This document shows positions 9,486 through 17,067 of a DNA stretch of 64,000 bases, in pieces (positions within the stretch are counted from its first letter, which is position 1; the number at the start of each line of letters is the position of its first letter). Both the position numbers and the translations under genes were made by a program. Location: positions 6,087,501 through 6,151,500 of the forward strand of contig NZ_CP024985.1 of assembly GCF_002803845.1 (NCBI RefSeq), read 5' to 3'. The notes under the pieces were generated by a model. It was not told the DNA's origin. It saw nothing but the letters and a program-made list of their open reading frames with translations, and ran no database searches. The DNA comes from Streptomyces lavendulae subsp. lavendulae (GTDB taxonomy: Bacteria > Actinomycetota > Actinomycetes > Streptomycetales > Streptomycetaceae).

Positions 9486-9991
9486 TACCGCTCCGCCCAC
9501 TTGAGGGTGAGCGTGGGGTACGCCCATGCGGCCTCGTCCTGGGCGCCCTCCGCGTCCGCCTCGGCGCGCAGGCGCATCCGTTCCGAGAACTCCCGGTGCT
9601 GGACCAGTACTTCGCGCATCTGCTCCGGCTCCAGCAGGTGGCCCAGCCACAGCCGCAGCATCGGCCCGTGCTTGAGGACCGGGGGGTCCACCGGGGCCTC
9701 GCGCGCCCATTCCCGTACGGCGGCCATGCCCTCGTCGGTGATCCGGTACACGCGCTTGTCGCGGGTGCCGGTGTCCTGGGCGACCATCCGCGAGGAGGCG
9801 TAGCCGGCCTTCTCCAGCCGCTTGAGCTCGCTGTAGATCTGGCTGAAGGACGGGCTCCAGTAGAAGAAGCGCAGCGACCAGTCCGACCACTTCTTCAGGT
9901 CGTAGCCCGACAGCTCCTCACCGAAGGAGAGCAGGCCGAGCACCGCCCAGCTGGTCGCCGGGAGCGTGCGCGTGTTCGTCTCGTCTGCCAC
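9398..9991 (-). CDS. PadR-family transcriptional regulator
   Basis: The 197-residue protein has an N-terminal winged helix (LPATSWAVLGLLSFGEELSGYDLKKW), the PadR signature SQIYSELKRLEKAGYASS, and a C-terminal helical region of the Vir_act_alpha_C type, where ligands usually bind. PadR proteins are generally repressors released by aromatic or hydrophobic ligands. It sits between the flavin reductase and luciferase-like monooxygenase genes, each of which has a nearby AT-rich palindrome, suggesting local control and autoregulation. GTG 9991 is the start that gives a normal-length N-terminus. Confidence 0.85.
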   Translation of the reverse strand: MADETNTRTLPATSWAVLGLLSFGEELSGYDLKKWSDWSLRFFYWSPSFSQIYSELKRLEKAGYASSRMVAQDTGTRDKRVYRITDEGMAAVREWAREAPVDPPVLKHGPMLRLWLGHLLEPEQMREVLVQHREFSERMRLRAEADAEGAQDEAAWAYPTLTLKWAERYYASERDLAAAMLADIEALAPAPESGTRP

Positions 9992-10053
9992 GCAGCGCAG
10001 TCTACGACCGGTCCCTGTGGTGCCCTTCCCCCCGCACGGCATGACTGCTAGAA

Positions 10054-10072
10054 GTATTCCTAATCGAAATAC
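10054..10072. promoter_or_regulatory. Inverted repeat upstream of the luciferase-like monooxygenase
   Basis: The sequence GTATT-N9-AATAC lies 31 bp before the GTG of the monooxygenase and about 60 bp upstream of the divergent padR start, and it shares ATTCCTA with the site at 8896-8910. It is a likely operator for the PadR regulator. The same GTATT-N9-AATAC arrangement recurs at 48925-48943 upstream of hsaA. Confidence 0.45.
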
Positions 10073-10103
10073 CTGCCCCACAGCTGGATGGAGGGACCGC
10101 ACC

Positions 10104-11231
10104 GTGAAGTTCTCGATGATCTTCGAGGCGCAGCTCGTCGACCCCACCCCCGAACGCGAACGCCAGGTCATCCACGACTGCGTCGAACAGGCCGTGTTCG
10201 CCGAGGAGATGGGCTTCGACCGGATCTGGGCCGTGGAACACCACTCCCTGACCCAGTACGCCCACATGAGCGCCTCCGAGATCTTCCTGACCTGGGTCGC
10301 CGCCCGGACGTGGAAGATCCGTATCGGCCACGGCGTGGTCACCATGCCCTTCGCCTACCAGCACCCGGTGCGCGTCGCCGAGCGGGCCGCCATGCTCGAC
10401 GTGCTCTCCGGCGGCCGCGTCGACATCGGCGCCGGGCGCGGGGCGACCCGCCAGGAGATGTCCATGTACGGGGTGAACCCCGAGGACACCTACCCGCAGA
10501 TGGAGGAGGCGCTGCGGATCTTCTCCGCCGCCTGGCGGGAGCCGGAGTTCGAGTGGCACGGCTCGCTCGACATCGGACCCGGCGCGATCCTGCCCCGCCC
10601 GGTGCAGGACCCGCACCCGCCCCTGTTCATGGCCTGCTCCAAGCACGACACCCTCAAGCTCGCCGCCGAACTGGGCATCGGGGCCCTGGTGATGGGCTTC
10701 GCCGGCGCCGACGACGTCCGCGCCATGCGCAAGGTCTACGACGAGGCCATCGCCACCCGCACCGGCGAGCGCCTGGTCTCGGACCGGGTCAACGACCACC
10801 TCTCCGCCCTCTGCCCCACGATCGTCCTCGACGACGCCGAGCGCGCGCTGCGCCTGGGCACGCGCGGGCAGCGCTTCTTCGCCGAGTCCATCGCCCACTG
10901 GTACGGCAACGCGCCCGCCCCGACGGGCTACGCCGAGGACGAGGACCACGTGGGCGCCCTCGACCGGGGCCGCGAGGAGCTCGTCGCCCGGCTGCACGAG
11001 GCGAACATCCCCGCCCGGCCGGTCGACACCGGCACCTACAACGCCGACCACGCCTACGGCAGCGCCGGGACGGCCATCGCCTACGTCGAGCAGCTGCGCG
11101 AGATCGGCGTCGACGAGGTGATGTGCCTGATCCAGATGGGCACCGTCCCGCAGGAGGCCTGCATGGAGACCATCCGCCAGTGGGGCGAGAAGGTCATCCC
11201 GCACTTCCGCGCCCTGGAACAGGAGGGCTGA
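10104..11231 (+). CDS. Luciferase-like (LLM class) flavin-dependent monooxygenase
   Basis: This 375-residue TIM-barrel monooxygenase has typical LLM motifs: EEMGFDRIWAVEHH near residues 33-46, RIGHGVVTMPFAYQHPVRVAE near 73-93, and GRVDIGAGRGATRQEM for flavin phosphate binding. Members use reduced FMN, or sometimes F420, to oxidise substrates; type II Baeyer-Villiger enzymes belong here. A flavin reductase gene lies one gene upstream, and an SDR and an esterase-like hydrolase follow at 3 bp and with overlapping codons. The GTG start has GGAGG upstream. The substrate cannot be read from sequence; a ketone from steroid metabolism is a reasonable hypothesis. Confidence 0.85.
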   Translation: MKFSMIFEAQLVDPTPERERQVIHDCVEQAVFAEEMGFDRIWAVEHHSLTQYAHMSASEIFLTWVAARTWKIRIGHGVVTMPFAYQHPVRVAERAAMLDVLSGGRVDIGAGRGATRQEMSMYGVNPEDTYPQMEEALRIFSAAWREPEFEWHGSLDIGPGAILPRPVQDPHPPLFMACSKHDTLKLAAELGIGALVMGFAGADDVRAMRKVYDEAIATRTGERLVSDRVNDHLSALCPTIVLDDAERALRLGTRGQRFFAESIAHWYGNAPAPTGYAEDEDHVGALDRGREELVARLHEANIPARPVDTGTYNADHAYGSAGTAIAYVEQLREIGVDEVMCLIQMGTVPQEACMETIRQWGEKVIPHFRALEQEG

Positions 11232-11234
11232 GCC

Positions 11235-11963
11235 GTGATCTCCCTCGACGGGAAGGTCGTCGTGATCACCGGCGCCGGACGCGGCCAGGGCGCCGAGGAG
11301 GCCCGACTGTGCGCGGAGGCCGGGGCGCGGGTCGTCGTCACCGACGTCCGCGAGGAGGAGGGCCGGGCCGTCGCCGCCGCGCTCGGGGACAGCGCGCGCT
11401 TCGTACGCCACGACGTGGCCGACGCGGACGGCTGGGCGGAGGTGGTGCGGGAGGCCGTGGCCGCCTTCGGGACCGTCTCGGCGCTCGTCAACAACGCCGC
11501 CCTGTGGCGCACCGCGCACGTGGAGGAGCAGAGCCGGGAGGGCTTCGAGGAGCTGCTGCGGGTCAACCTGTTGGGCCCCTTCCTCGGCATCCGGGCCGTC
11601 GCGCCCGTGCTGCGGGCGGCCGGCGGTGGCTCGGTCGTCAACATCTCCTCCACGGCGGGCCTGGTCGGCATACCCGGTCACGCGGCCTACGGGTCCACCA
11701 AGTTCGCCCTGCGCGGCCTGACCCGCTCCGCCGCCCTCGACCTGGCCGGGGACGGGATCCGGGTCAACTCCGTGCACCCGGGGGCCGTCGACACCCCGAT
11801 GGTGGCCGACGCGGTCGCCGGACGGGACTGGTCGCACGTGCCGCTGGGCCGGATGGGACGGCCCCGGGAGGTCGGGGAACTGGTGCTGTTCCTCTGCTCG
11901 GACGCCTCCTCGTACGTGACGGGCGCCGAGTTCGCGGTCGACGGGGGGATGACGGCCGGATGA
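11235..11963 (+). CDS. Short-chain dehydrogenase, 3-alpha/20-beta-hydroxysteroid dehydrogenase-like
   Basis: This 242-residue classical SDR has the NAD(P) loop TGAGRGQG (residues about 12-19), NNAA in place of NNAG, the catalytic Ser in ISSTAG and Tyr-Lys in AYGSTK. RVNSVHPGAVDTPM and SSYVTGAEFAVDGG resemble the FabG3/Rv2002 type of 3-alpha,20-beta-hydroxysteroid dehydrogenase, as recalled from family knowledge. It probably interconverts a hydroxyl and a ketone on a steroid or related substrate. It is translated 3 bp after the luciferase-like gene and overlaps the hydrolase start, so the three appear to be one operon. Confidence 0.85.
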   Translation: MISLDGKVVVITGAGRGQGAEEARLCAEAGARVVVTDVREEEGRAVAAALGDSARFVRHDVADADGWAEVVREAVAAFGTVSALVNNAALWRTAHVEEQSREGFEELLRVNLLGPFLGIRAVAPVLRAAGGGSVVNISSTAGLVGIPGHAAYGSTKFALRGLTRSAALDLAGDGIRVNSVHPGAVDTPMVADAVAGRDWSHVPLGRMGRPREVGELVLFLCSDASSYVTGAEFAVDGGMTAG

Positions 11964-12841
11964 GCGGACGACTCTCCCCCGCCGCGCGGGGCCTGTGCGA
12001 CGCGATGGCGGCGGTCTTCCCCGGACCCGGGGACGTGGCCGCCCTGCGGGCGGCGGCCGTGCCCGGCCCGCCCGGACCCGAGGTGGCCTCGGTGCGCGAC
12101 GCCGACGCGGGCGGGGTCCCGGTACGGATCTACGACCCCGCGCCGGGAGCCGCCGGCCGCCCGCTCGCCGTGTACTTCCACGGCGGCGGCTGGGTGATGT
12201 GCGGGCTGGACACACACGACGCCCTGTGCCGGAAGCTGGCCGCCGCCTCCGGGGCGGTGGTCGTCTCCGCCGACTACCGGCTGGCCCCCGAACACCCCTG
12301 GCCTGTCGCCACCGACGACGCCCTCACCGTCCTGCTGTGGGCGCGGGCCGAGGCGGGGACCCTGGGCTGCGACCCGGGGCGGGTGGTGCTCGCGGGGGAC
12401 TCCAGCGGCGGCAACCTGGCCGCCGTCGCCGCGCTGCGCGCACCCGGACTGGCCGCCGGGCAACTGCTGGCGTACCCGCCGCTGGACGCCTCGATGGGCT
12501 CCGGGTCGGTGACCACGTACGGCCGCGACCACTTCCACACCGCCGCGCACATGGCCTGGTACTGGGACCAGTACGGCGGCGACCCCGCCCACCCGCACGT
12601 CTCGCCGCTGCGGGCCGGCCGGGAGGCGCTGGCCGCACTGCCGCGCACGCTGCTCGTCCTCGCCGACTGCGACCTGCTGCGGGACGAGGGGATGGCGTAC
12701 GCGCGCCGGCTGGGGGAGGCGGGGGTCGACTGCGAGGTCCGGCTCCACCCGGGGGTCTTCCACGGCTTCCTGGGCCTGCCGCTGCCGGCCGGCCGGGCGG
12801 CGCTCGCGGGGGCGGCGGCCTGGCTGGCGGCGACACCGTGA
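11960..12841 (+). CDS. Alpha/beta hydrolase of the hormone-sensitive-lipase type (esterase)
   Basis: The 293-residue protein has the HSL-family oxyanion motif HGGGW (about residue 74), the nucleophile elbow GDSSGG, a catalytic Asp region (LADCDLLRDEG) and the late His in GVFHGF. Such enzymes cleave small carboxyl esters. The start overlaps the SDR stop (ATGA). Coupling to a flavin monooxygenase and a dehydrogenase suggests it hydrolyses an ester made by Baeyer-Villiger oxidation, which is inference. The next feature downstream is a tRNA on the other strand. Confidence 0.85.
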   Translation: MSGRLSPAARGLCDAMAAVFPGPGDVAALRAAAVPGPPGPEVASVRDADAGGVPVRIYDPAPGAAGRPLAVYFHGGGWVMCGLDTHDALCRKLAAASGAVVVSADYRLAPEHPWPVATDDALTVLLWARAEAGTLGCDPGRVVLAGDSSGGNLAAVAALRAPGLAAGQLLAYPPLDASMGSGSVTTYGRDHFHTAAHMAWYWDQYGGDPAHPHVSPLRAGREALAALPRTLLVLADCDLLRDEGMAYARRLGEAGVDCEVRLHPGVFHGFLGLPLPAGRAALAGAAAWLAATP

Positions 12842-12871
12842 AGAGGTGACGGCGACACCGTGGAGAAGGGG

Positions 12872-12948
12872 GGCGGGGCGGCCGGATTCGAACCGGCGTC
12901 TTCCCCCTTGCAGGGGGGCGCAACGACCTCTGTACTACGACCCCGCCC
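12872..12948 (-). tRNA. tRNA-Cys-like gene (anticodon GCA), non-canonical body
   Basis: Read on the minus strand there is a perfect T arm (GCCGG-TTCGAAT-CCGGC at 12897-12881), a variable region of 4 nt, and an anticodon arm with loop CTGCAAG, giving anticodon GCA at 12911-12909. Pairing defects are visible: the outer anticodon-stem pair is C-A, the D arm does not form a good four-pair stem, and the GC-rich acceptor ends (ccccgccc with ggcgggg) pair only if two extra bases follow the T stem. It could be a divergent Cys tRNA or a pseudo-tRNA. Confidence 0.55.
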
Positions 12949-13013
12949 TTGCGGTGGATCCTATGCGGGCCGGGGGCGGGTGCGCACACCTGATTCCCCG
13001 GCATGATGTGTCC

Positions 13014-13349
13014 ATGCCTGGCTTCCTCCTGCGCGCCTGCCTGCTCCTCGCCGTGGAGGCGGGCGCCGCCTTCCTGCTGCGCGACCCCGGAGCACCCTGG
13101 ATCCCGGTCCTGCTCGGGGTGTTCGTCCTCGGCTCCGCCGTCCCCCAGGGCACGTCGGCGGAGTTCGCGGGCCGCTTCCTCGTCGCCGCCGTCGCGGTGG
13201 GCGCGGCCCTCGCGGGCGCGGCGGCCTGGGCGGCGTACGACCGGCCGGAGGCCGGGCCCGACGGGTGGGCCGCCCAGTCCGCCACCGCCGTCCTCCTCCT
13301 CTTCCAGACCGCCACCCTCATGCGTCTGTCCCGCAGAACCCGGCGCTGA
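13014..13349 (+). CDS. Small membrane protein of unknown function
   Basis: This 111-residue protein is mostly hydrophobic, with about three or four membrane-spanning segments (residues roughly 3-20, 24-40, 48-68 and 84-100) and a basic C-terminus RLSRRTRR that should face the cytoplasm. No family was recognised. GTG 13008 is a nearby alternative start; neither candidate has a clear ribosome site. It stands alone between the tRNA and the DUF1062 gene. Confidence 0.6.
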   Translation: MPGFLLRACLLLAVEAGAAFLLRDPGAPWIPVLLGVFVLGSAVPQGTSAEFAGRFLVAAVAVGAALAGAAAWAAYDRPEAGPDGWAAQSATAVLLLFQTATLMRLSRRTRR

Positions 13350-13535
13350 GGCGCCCGAAAACCGGTGGATCGGCGCCATCGTGCGCCGTTACCGTGCTGC
13401 CGAGCCACGTCGCCCAGGCAAGGACATGCCGTTGTACACCCTGTGAGACCCCCCGATTGCTGATCTGTCGCGCGTCGCGCCTGTGCGCCGCGCTGCTTTT
13501 TGCTGCGGACTTCTCACTGAAACCGGTGTACTCCT

Positions 13536-14084
13536 GTGCTCAACGACTGGGTGGTCATGCCCACCTGTCTGCCGACCGTTCTCCGCCGTTGCCCCGCGTG
13601 TGCGGGCGACCGTTTCCGGGCGAACGGCAAATTCCGCGTCAACGCGAACCACAAGCTCCTCGACGCCTGGCTCCTCGTGCTCTGCACCGCTTGCGGGGAC
13701 ACGGCGAAGCTCACGGTCCTGGAGCGGACGCACGTGCGCTCCATACGACCCGAACTGCTGGACCGGATGCACGACAACGACCCCGGCCTGGCGGCCGAGC
13801 TGCTCCGGGATCCGGCCCTGCGGCGCCGCAATCGCATCGCCCTCGACTGGGACGGCGCCTGGCGCCTCGACACGGGCGGATCGGGCCACCTGGACCGCGA
13901 GGTGATCGACGTCTCGGTCCGCTTCGCGGCGCGGATCCCCGTCCGGCCGGTGCGACTGATCGCCGAAGGGTGCGGTCTTTCGCGGGCCGAGGCCGAGAGA
14001 CTGATCACGGAGGGCCGGCTCGCCTCGGCGGTCCGGCTGAGCGGAAAGCTCTCCGGCGACTTCACCTTCACGCTCAAGCGCTGA
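13536..14084 (+). CDS. DUF1062 family protein
   Basis: The 182-residue protein has an N-terminal zinc-ribbon-like arrangement, RRCPACAGDRF (CxxC, residues about 19-22) and LCTACGD (CxxC, about 50-53), followed by a helical part ending in an RNA-binding-like stretch (LIAEGCGLSRAEAERLITEG). This layout matches DUF1062, a family of unknown function. The GTG start at 13536 is used; ATG 13557 would remove only seven residues. A strong hairpin follows the stop. Confidence 0.75.
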   Translation: MLNDWVVMPTCLPTVLRRCPACAGDRFRANGKFRVNANHKLLDAWLLVLCTACGDTAKLTVLERTHVRSIRPELLDRMHDNDPGLAAELLRDPALRRRNRIALDWDGAWRLDTGGSGHLDREVIDVSVRFAARIPVRPVRLIAEGCGLSRAEAERLITEGRLASAVRLSGKLSGDFTFTLKR

Positions 14085-14099
14085 GCCCTCCCCGGGACC

Positions 14100-14134
14100 G
14101 GGGCCCGTCCGGCGGGATCCGCCGGACGGGCCCC
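14100..14134. terminator. Perfect GC hairpin between convergent genes
   Basis: A 16-bp perfect stem with a 3-nt loop begins 15 bp after the DUF1062 stop and ends just before the stop of the convergent endonuclease-fold gene. It has no clear T-tract, as is common for Streptomyces, and should serve both strands. Confidence 0.8.
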
Positions 14135-14146
14135 GGCCCACCCCCG

Positions 14147-15109
14147 TCACACCGTGCGTCTCACCTCGGTGAGGACGGGCCGGTGGTCGCTGCCCAGGTC
14201 CGGCAGGACGCGGGTGCTGGTGGCCTCCAGGCCGCGCAGCAGTACGTGGTCGATCCGGACCACGGGGAAGGGGGCGGGCCAGGTGAACCCGAAGCCCCGG
14301 CCCGCGTGTTCCTGCGCGGGCTCCAGCTGCCGGGCGAGGGGGGCCAGCCCCCGGTCGTCCAGGCTGCCGTTGAGGTCGCCGAGCAGCATCATGCGGGGGG
14401 CCGGATCCCTCGCGACGCGGTCGGCCAGCCGGGCCGCCGCCGCGTCGCGGGGCCCGATGGCGAAGCCCTCGGTCGCCCGGACCCGTACGGAGGGCAGCCG
14501 CACCGCGTAGACGGCGGTGTCACCACCGGGGGTCCCGGCGACGGCCCGGATCGCGTGCGGCCAGGGGCCGCCCAGGTCCATCGCCTCGACCTCGCGCAGC
14601 GGATGGCGCGACCACAGGCCGAGGGTGTTGCGGGTGGTGTGGTGGGGGTACGCCGCGGCGAGTGCCTTCTCGTACGCGGGGACGGCCCCCACGGGGACCT
14701 TCTCCAGGGCGACGAGATCGGCGCCGGTGGCGATCACTTCCCGGGCGACGGCCTCGGGGGTGGTGCGGGCCCCGCCGACGTTGAAGGACAGCGCCTTGAA
14801 GTCACCGAGCCCCGCACGGGCCGGCGCCGCCAGGGCGGGCACGAACAGGGCGCACCAGGCCACGAGGGGCACCAGGGCCGCGGCCATCGCCGGCCGCGTG
14901 CCGCGTGCCGCCGCCCACAGGAGGAGCACCGCTATCGCGACGGCGGACCACGGGAGGGCGGTCTCGGCCAGACTGCCGAGGTTGCCCGGTCTGTTGGGCA
15001 GGAGCCGCGGGAAGAGCAGGGCCGCGGCGAGGAGGAGCGAGGGGACGGCGATGCGTGCGGTGCGGCGGGGGCGGCCCCCCGGACCGCCCCGCCGGGTGCT
15101 GCGGGTCAT
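14147..15109 (-). CDS. Membrane-anchored endonuclease/exonuclease/phosphatase-fold protein
   Basis: This 320-residue protein has an N-terminal basic segment and three predicted membrane helices (about residues 19-35, 50-66 and 70-95), then an extracytoplasmic EEP domain. LSFNVGG supplies the first metal-site Asn, ALEK the usual Glu, GDLNG the Asp/Asn pair and GSDHRPV the catalytic His. The substrate may be a nucleic acid or a phosphodiester such as a phosphoinositide or sphingolipid; the sequence does not decide. The downstream boundary is the shared hairpin at 14100. Confidence 0.82.
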   Translation of the reverse strand: MTRSTRRGGPGGRPRRTARIAVPSLLLAAALLFPRLLPNRPGNLGSLAETALPWSAVAIAVLLLWAAARGTRPAMAAALVPLVAWCALFVPALAAPARAGLGDFKALSFNVGGARTTPEAVAREVIATGADLVALEKVPVGAVPAYEKALAAAYPHHTTRNTLGLWSRHPLREVEAMDLGGPWPHAIRAVAGTPGGDTAVYAVRLPSVRVRATEGFAIGPRDAAAARLADRVARDPAPRMMLLGDLNGSLDDRGLAPLARQLEPAQEHAGRGFGFTWPAPFPVVRIDHVLLRGLEATSTRVLPDLGSDHRPVLTEVRRTV

Positions 15110-15124
15110 GGATCCTCGATTTCG

Positions 15125-15475
15125 CTAGATGCAGCCCCTGCGCCGCAGGTGCGCGAACATGGCGACCCCCGAACCGGCCACCAGGACGAGGAAGGCGGGC
15201 CAGGCCCAGACCAGCGCGGTCTCGGGCTGGTGGAAGTTCGCCGAGTAGATACCGCCCAGCAGCGTGGGGACCATGAACACCACGAGCCACGCGGTCACCC
15301 GCCGGGCGACCCGGCTCCCCTCGTAGAGCTCCACCGACTTCCGGTGGAGCAGCACCATTTCCCTCCGGTACCGGCGGACTCCCTGGAGGAATGCGCGCAG
15401 TTCGTCGTTCGAGTACGCGTCGAGGTCTTTCGGGGTGAGCCCGGCCGGGCCGGAGCGCATGGAATTGTCCGACAT
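15125..15475 (-). CDS. Miniature CorA-like membrane protein A
   Basis: The 116-residue protein has an acidic/basic helical N-terminus (residues about 15-55, likely coiled coil), then two membrane helices flanking GGIYSANF, which occupies the place of the YGMNF selectivity loop of CorA magnesium channels. It is therefore equivalent to only the stalk helix and pore of CorA, without the cytoplasmic funnel. It ends in a basic tail. It is encoded 34 bp downstream of a second protein of the same kind. Whether the pair forms a channel is unknown. Confidence 0.65.
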   Translation of the reverse strand: MSDNSMRSGPAGLTPKDLDAYSNDELRAFLQGVRRYRREMVLLHRKSVELYEGSRVARRVTAWLVVFMVPTLLGGIYSANFHQPETALVWAWPAFLVLVAGSGVAMFAHLRRRGCI

Positions 15476-15509
15476 TCGATTGCCCTTCCTCTGGTCGGCG
15501 GCGGGCCGC

Positions 15510-15872
15510 CTACAGCCAGCCCTTGCGCTTGACCGCGAAGTAGGTGACCAACGCGGTGGACGCCAGGGCGGCGAGGAACACCGGCCAGCCGTACTTGAAC
15601 TGCAGCTCGGGCATGTGCTCGAAATTGGAGCCGTAGAGCGACGCCAGGGCGCCGGGTACGACGGCTATCGCCGTCCAGGCGCTCACCTTCCGGGTTTCCA
15701 CGGTGACCTTCAGCTGGTCCTCGGTGATTTCCCGGATGTCTTCCATTTCCTGGTTCAGCCCGCGGATCTCCCGGTTGATCTCACGGAGCAGCTCCACCTT
15801 CTGGGCGTGCTCCTCCACCGTTTCGGCCGGCATGAGGGTGTTGTCGTGCGTCGTCGGGGTCATGTTGGTCAT
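15510..15872 (-). CDS. Miniature CorA-like membrane protein B
   Basis: This 120-residue protein has the same layout as its downstream neighbour: a long charged helix rich in Glu (residues about 20-60), then two membrane helices separated by YGSNFEHMPEL, which closely matches the YGMNF-MPEL pore loop of CorA. The start at 15872 is preferred because AAGGA lies about 7 bp upstream. The full cytoplasmic domain of CorA is missing. The frame remains open upstream through a tandem repeat, but no better start was seen there. Confidence 0.65.
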   Translation of the reverse strand: MTNMTPTTHDNTLMPAETVEEHAQKVELLREINREIRGLNQEMEDIREITEDQLKVTVETRKVSAWTAIAVVPGALASLYGSNFEHMPELQFKYGWPVFLAALASTALVTYFAVKRKGWL

Positions 15873-15995
15873 GGCATTCCTTCCGCGGATCTCGGACATG
15901 ATGCGGCGGTAGACGTGTGGCGAATGAATTCGCCGGGAAAGGGGAGGGTGCGCACCCCGGACACCGGCGGACATGCCGGGGCATGCCGATGCGGT

Positions 15996-16070
15996 GTCGG
16001 ATCCTGATACGTCGCATCCGGGTAAGTCGGACCCGGATAAGTCGGATCCGGATAAGTCGGATGGAGATAA
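15996..16070. repeat. Five tandem 15-bp repeats in a gene-free stretch
   Basis: Five consecutive copies of a 15-bp unit close to GTCGGATCCGGATAA lie upstream of the mini-CorA gene pair; the third and fourth copies differ at one base. The surrounding 460 bp (15873-16332) holds no convincing gene. Frames through it on both strands translate the repeat as a pentapeptide (SDPDK or SDLSG), but codon usage and starts do not support a protein. Confidence 0.85.
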
Positions 16071-16332
16071 AGAGGCGCGACTAGCGGAGCGCGTCGAGCG
16101 GGATCGGTGGCGTATACGCCCTGGGACTACTGCCAATAGGCACGCTGATCACCTCCCGCGAATCCGGACGCGGTTCGTCCCGCGCCTCCGACACCGTAAA
16201 CGACGGGCAATGTGATTACAAAGTCGGGAAAATCGCGCATCACCCGACGCATCGGGCAAAGACCGGGCCCGGCGGCGTGCGGGCGCAAGGAAAGGGCTGG
16301 TCAGGGTGCGGGCGATCGAAAACAATGGGCAC

Positions 16333-17067
16333 ATGACGACACGCGCCCGTTCCTTCGACGCGGCGGCCGCCCTCTACGCGGCCCACCGCCCCGGCTATCC
16401 CGAAGCGCTGTACGACGCCGTCGAGGAGCTGGCCGGCCGGCCGCTCGCCGGCGCCCGGGTGGCCGACGTGGGGGCCGGGACCGGCCTCGGGACCGGACCG
16501 CTGCGCCGGCGCGGGGCCGAGGTGGTCGCCGTCGAGCCCGGGGACGGGATGGCCGCCGAGTTCCGGCGGGCGCACCCGGACATCCCGGTCGTCCGAGGCG
16601 ACGGGGACCGACTGCCGCTGGCCACCGGCGCCTTCGACCTCGTCACGTACGCCCAGGCCTGGCACTGGACCGACCCCGCCCGCTCCGTCCCGGAGGCCCG
16701 CCGGGTCCTGCGCCCCGGCGGCGCGCTCGCGATCTGGTGGAACGACATAGACGAGTCCGTCCCGTGGGTCGCCGAACAGGGCGCGCGGATCCGCGCGTTC
16801 TTCGAGGTGGGCGAGGGGACCGGGTTCCGCACCCTCCCGCAGGGCATCGACTCCGGCTTCGCCTCCCGCACCGTCGCCTGGTCGCGCCGGATCCCCCTCG
16901 ACGCCCACCTGGCCAACCTCTCCAGCCACTCGGCCTTCCTGCTCCTCGGCGAGGAGGGCACCCGCGCGTTCATGGACGCCGAACGCGCCCGGCTGGAGGG
17001 GCTCTTCCCGGACGGGACGGTCGAGGAGCCCTACACCGTCGCCCTGCACGTCGCCCGGAACCCCTGA
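16333..17067 (+). CDS. Class I SAM-dependent methyltransferase
   Basis: This 244-residue Rossmann-fold methyltransferase has motif I VADVGAGTGLGTGPL (about residues 42-56), the acidic residue in VVAVEPGDGM, motif II-like LPLATGAFDLVTYAQAWHW and motif III RRVLRPGGALAIWW. The AQAWHW stretch is typical of the UbiE/Methyltransf_11 type common in actinobacteria. The methyl acceptor is unknown. ATG 16333 removes an unlikely nine-residue extension. Its stop overlaps the next start (TGATG). Confidence 0.82.
   Translation: MTTRARSFDAAAALYAAHRPGYPEALYDAVEELAGRPLAGARVADVGAGTGLGTGPLRRRGAEVVAVEPGDGMAAEFRRAHPDIPVVRGDGDRLPLATGAFDLVTYAQAWHWTDPARSVPEARRVLRPGGALAIWWNDIDESVPWVAEQGARIRAFFEVGEGTGFRTLPQGIDSGFASRTVAWSRRIPLDAHLANLSSHSAFLLLGEEGTRAFMDAERARLEGLFPDGTVEEPYTVALHVARNP

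Noticed and set aside
9398..10345. Extended PadR protein starting at 10345.
   Set aside because: The extension crosses the promoter and the 5' end of the monooxygenase gene. GTG 9991 gives a normal N-terminus.
12872..12948. tRNA as an integration site for a genomic island.
   Set aside because: No integrase or second copy of the tRNA 3' end was seen on either side.
13265..15532. A 755-codon plus-strand open frame over DUF1062 and the EEP gene.
   Set aside because: It crosses real genes on both strands, and its translation is low-complexity. Shadow frame.
15996..16070. Possible CRISPR array.
   Set aside because: The 15-bp units are directly adjacent, without spacers, and there are no cas genes.
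16107..16120. Short palindrome GGCGTATACGCC.
   Set aside because: Isolated 12-bp palindrome with no gene start close by; chance is a sufficient explanation.
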